A stretch of DNA of 64,000 nt from Amycolatopsis mongoliensis (GTDB lineage Bacteria > Actinomycetota > Actinomycetes > Mycobacteriales > Pseudonocardiaceae), in contig NZ_CP127295.1 in assembly GCF_030285665.1 (NCBI RefSeq), positions 3,038,001 to 3,102,000 of the forward strand. The letters are read 5' to 3'. Both the position numbers and the translations under genes were made by a program. This document shows, piece after piece, positions 61,573 through 64,000 of this stretch. How positions within the stretch are numbered: the stretch's first letter is position 1; the number at the start of each line of letters is the position of its first letter. The notes below the pieces were generated by a model. The model saw only the letters and a list, made by a program, of their open reading frames with translations, made no database searches and was not told the origin of the DNA.

Positions 61573-61795
61573 GGCGTTGCAGCACGGTGTCCCAGGTGCC
61601 GCCGCCGACCATCCGGCGATGCCAGCTCTAGATCTACCACGGACCGAACACCGCCGGCACATCCCGCCATGCGATCCCATACTGATACCGGTAGATGGTC
61701 TCCTCGACCATCAACCGCGCGGAGGAGTTTGGAGGGGCTGCCCGGTTGAAACGTCGTCAGGATGTATCGAACAAGGTCGACAGCCCTGAAGGGCG
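61573..61795 (-). pseudogene. IS5-family transposase remnant, N-terminal part
   Basis: Minus-strand reading gives VEETIYRYQYGIAWRDVPAVFGPW, two stops, then SWHRRMVGGGTWDTVLQRLL, the N-terminal region of the same IS5 transposase whose later part is at 58500-58962. The segment GGGCTGTCGACCTTGTTCGA near 61777-61796 may be the IS5 terminal repeat. Confidence 0.75.
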
Positions 61796-61902
61796 AGACG
61801 TGATAGCTGACCGAGGAAGGCGGCCGCTCGATCGGAATTCCAATGACCTGTTCCACTCGGCGTCGCCATCATGACGAGTTCACTGCAATGGTTGCTGGCT
61901 GG

Positions 61903-63625
61903 CTATCCCATCCCGGAAAGAAACGGGAAGTCGGCGAGGTGCCGGCGCAGGATCACGGCGTCGGAGGCCTCGTTGGGCACGGAAGCCCGGTAGGCGGCCT
62001 CGAACTTCTGCTGCAGGCCCGCGTCGGCCCAGTCCTTGCTCATCCAGTAGTTGAGGTGGTACTTCGACGCGAATACTGGTCCGGAGCCGGCGACGAAGGA
62101 CGGTCCCTTCGCGGTCACCCAGTCGTAGGCCACGCCGGACAGGTCGATGGAGCGCACCTCGTCCGGGTCGGGGCCGGACGAGATGAGCACGACCAGCTTG
62201 ACGTTGCTGCGATCGAGGAAACCGGCGTCGAGGGTGCCGTGCGCCGCCTCCACGGTGCCCAGCCCCGAGATGTCGATGACCTGGTTGCCGACTTGGTAGG
62301 GGAACACACCGACGTCCCCGACCACGATCGCGCCCGGCGGCAGTTTCGTGGCCGCCACCGCCGCGCCGAGGGCCTGGTGGGCGGACTCGAGCCGGTAGCG
62401 GTAGGCCAGCTGGCTGAGCAGGTCGCGCGGCTGGCCGAAACCGACGACCGTGGCGAGGCCGACCGCGGCGGCGAGCACCGCGACGTGAGTGCGGCGGGAG
62501 ACACCGACCACGACCGCGGCGGCGACGATCCCTGCCCCGACGACGATCGCGTTGGTCGGCTGCGCCAGGTCCCAGACGAGCGCGGTCACGGTGGCCAGGG
62601 CGAGCCCGAGCAGAGTGAGGTTGCGGCGCTGGGAGTCGCTGCCGTCGTTACCGCCGGCCGAGCGGGTGATCGGGCGGCTCAGGGCGACGAGCGCGACGGG
62701 GAAGAGCAACTGCCAGTAGAAGCGGTGACCGGGATCCATCACCAGGTTCGACGGGCGGTAGACCCCCAGCACGACGAAGGCGGCGACCACCGAGAGGAGC
62801 AGCGGGACCGCGTCACGGAGCAGGTCGGCGAGCGAGCTCGTCCGGGTGGCCGCGGTCCGCCGGTACCAGGCGACGCAGATGGCGATCCCCATCAACACGG
62901 GCACCAGCAGCGGTGCGATCGCGAGGCTGAGGTCGGCGAGCTTCTGCAGCGCCGGGATGTGGTCGGTGGTTTTCTTGTAGTACGTGTTCGGGAAGAACTG
63001 GCCGAAGTACCACCAGCGCAGGCACCAGTAGGCGACCCAGCCACCCAGGACGAACACCGCGCCACGCCACGTGGCCTTGTCGCGGCGGTCGATGAGCAGG
63101 GCCCAGGCGATGGCGACGCCGGAGAAGACGATGCCTTCCGGCCGGCTCACCGCGAGCGCGGCCGCCACGACGAACCCGAGCGGGCCGAGTTTGCCGCGCC
63201 GGTGGAGCATCCCGTAGAGCCACGCGATCAGCAGGGCGAAGCTCGCGGTCTCCAGTCCCAGGTAGAGCTGGAGGAAGAAGACCGGGCTGGCCAGGGCCAG
63301 GGCCAGCAGGAGGAACTCCTGTGCGCGAGGCAGGCGGGCCTTGCGCACCACCACGACGTATCCGGCCACGATGGCGATGGACACGAGCTTGAAGAACAGT
63401 TCCGCCGACATCCCGAGCAGGGCCGGGATGATCGACAGGACGGCGTAGAGCGGGTTCGTGTAGGCCTCGACCCGCGGGCCGGAGGGGTTCCAGGAACGTC
63501 ATGCCGAGCGCGGTCAAGGCCAGCAGCGAGTAGGCCACGCGCCACAAACGGCTCTGCCTGGCCCGGGTGTGCGGTTCCGGAGCCGGTCCGGAGGGTGTGC
63601 GTTCGTCGAGCGAGGCGGAAGTCAT
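61903..63625 (-). pseudogene. GT-C-type membrane glycosyltransferase (AftB-like), one-base frameshift
   Basis: The N-terminus (MTSASLDERTPSGPAPEPH, first helix YSLLALTALGMTFLEP) is in one frame from 63625; after CCCC near 63487 the protein continues in another frame (SGPRVEAYTNPLYAVLSIIPALLGMSAELFF...). Together they give about 573 aa with some twelve helices, the motif WWYFGQFFPNTYYKK and the C-terminal VVGDVGVFPYQVGNQVIDISGLG. These are seen in GT-C arabinosyl/mannosyltransferases of the actinobacterial envelope. The shift lies in a four-C run, so either a pseudogene or a sequencing error. Confidence 0.8.
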
Positions 63626-64000
63626 GCCGGTCTCGCCTCGTCGCGCGCCGAACCGTCGTCAAATAACACCATTGTTTCCCCCCTACGCTCCGAGGGCGGC
63701 GATTCGCCGTCGGAGAACCAGAATCAATCGAGTGCCGGAGGTCAGTGTGCTGGTCACTCACTGTGGATACTTACTGTGGTCAGCTTGGGCAGAATTCCTT
63801 ACCGGCGGGTCTACGGCCTAATTCGCAGCGACGGGCTGTGACCGTGCCGGGTCGGCAGGCGTGGACCTGCCGACCCGGGGCCATCGGCACTACCCGGAGC
63901 AGTCCGGAGACGGAACGGCTCCTTTCGCCGTCGTCGACGTCCGCAGGCGGACTGCGCGGCGCAACTGACGAAAGCGCGTTCACAACAGGTACCGCATCGC
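63626..64000. other. No gene recognised
   Basis: 375 nt. Short open frames on both strands have no protein-like composition. The first part probably holds the glycosyltransferase promoter. Nothing else is visible. Confidence 0.6.

Noticed and set aside
63567..63841. Open frames at the right edge
   Set aside because: No protein-like composition; antisense to or upstream of the glycosyltransferase.

Overview
The window is high-GC DNA (roughly 70% G+C by eye) from an actinomycete. Abundant GTG/TTG starts, an XRE-DUF397 gene pair, paired PPOX-fold genes, a CarD gene and a mycobacteria-like gene order all point to Actinobacteria. The intergenic palindromes and an integrative element in tRNA-Thr suggest Pseudonocardiaceae, most likely Amycolatopsis. 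The genus is an inference and was not tested by any search.

Positions 1-44,620 are chromosomal. 1-9.9 kb holds a membrane-anchored EEP-fold hydrolase, a sirtuin with a small monooxygenase-like partner, a broken AAA+ ATPase, an M1 metallopeptidase lipoprotein, a Tat-exported amidase, MutY, an aldo/keto reductase, a beta-carbonic anhydrase and a LacI-type regulator. 10.1-12.8 kb is a znuACB zinc-uptake operon behind a probable Zur box. 12.9-16.6 kb is a tandem trio of DUF445 membrane proteins. 16.7-24.7 kb has a DivIVA-like coiled-coil protein, a class II aldolase, an HD-domain protein, several uncharacterised genes and an MBOAT acyltransferase. 24.7-32.9 kb is the conserved actinobacterial block rlmB-cysS-(HAD, two PPOX genes)-ispF-ispD-carD, divergent from lpqE-radA; it matches the M. 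tuberculosis Rv3579c-Rv3585 order as I remember it, but disA does not follow radA. 32.9-44.6 kb has an ECF-type sigma factor with its membrane partner, a C39-like secreted protein, a hydrolase with its HTH regulator, an XRE-DUF397 pair, the trehalose genes otsA and an otsB-GH15 fusion, and a ThrE-type exporter.

Positions 44,819-58,398 are an integrated actinomycete integrative and conjugative element (AICE) of about 13.5 kb. It sits in a tRNA-Thr(TGT) gene and is bounded by a 43-bp direct repeat. It encodes integrase, excisionase, a DUF3631 ATPase, an FtsK/TraB-type DNA translocase, small transfer-associated membrane proteins, a GntR repressor and an XRE regulator with a Nudix-like part. Two non-coding regions look functional: a 180-bp nested inverted-repeat region beside xis, and a cluster of GTCTAGG repeats beside the translocase gene (a candidate transfer locus). 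Its right end carries visibly AT-richer cargo: a DUF262 protein, a HEPN-like protein and a membrane protein, all with TTA codons. This is the best candidate for an uncharacterised defence system in the window.

Positions 58.5-61.8 kb are a three-layer transposon nest. A decayed IS5-family transposase gene is interrupted by an element with 59-bp terminal inverted repeats and a 7-bp target duplication; that element carries a methyltransferase but no transposase of its own, and it is in turn interrupted by an intact IS3-family element with a 3-bp target duplication. The window ends in a frameshifted GT-C membrane glycosyltransferase gene (61.9-63.6 kb) and a stretch with no recognisable gene.

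The chromosomal part is punctuated by long perfect or near-perfect palindromes in gene gaps, three of which share the loop GGTTAGAAC.
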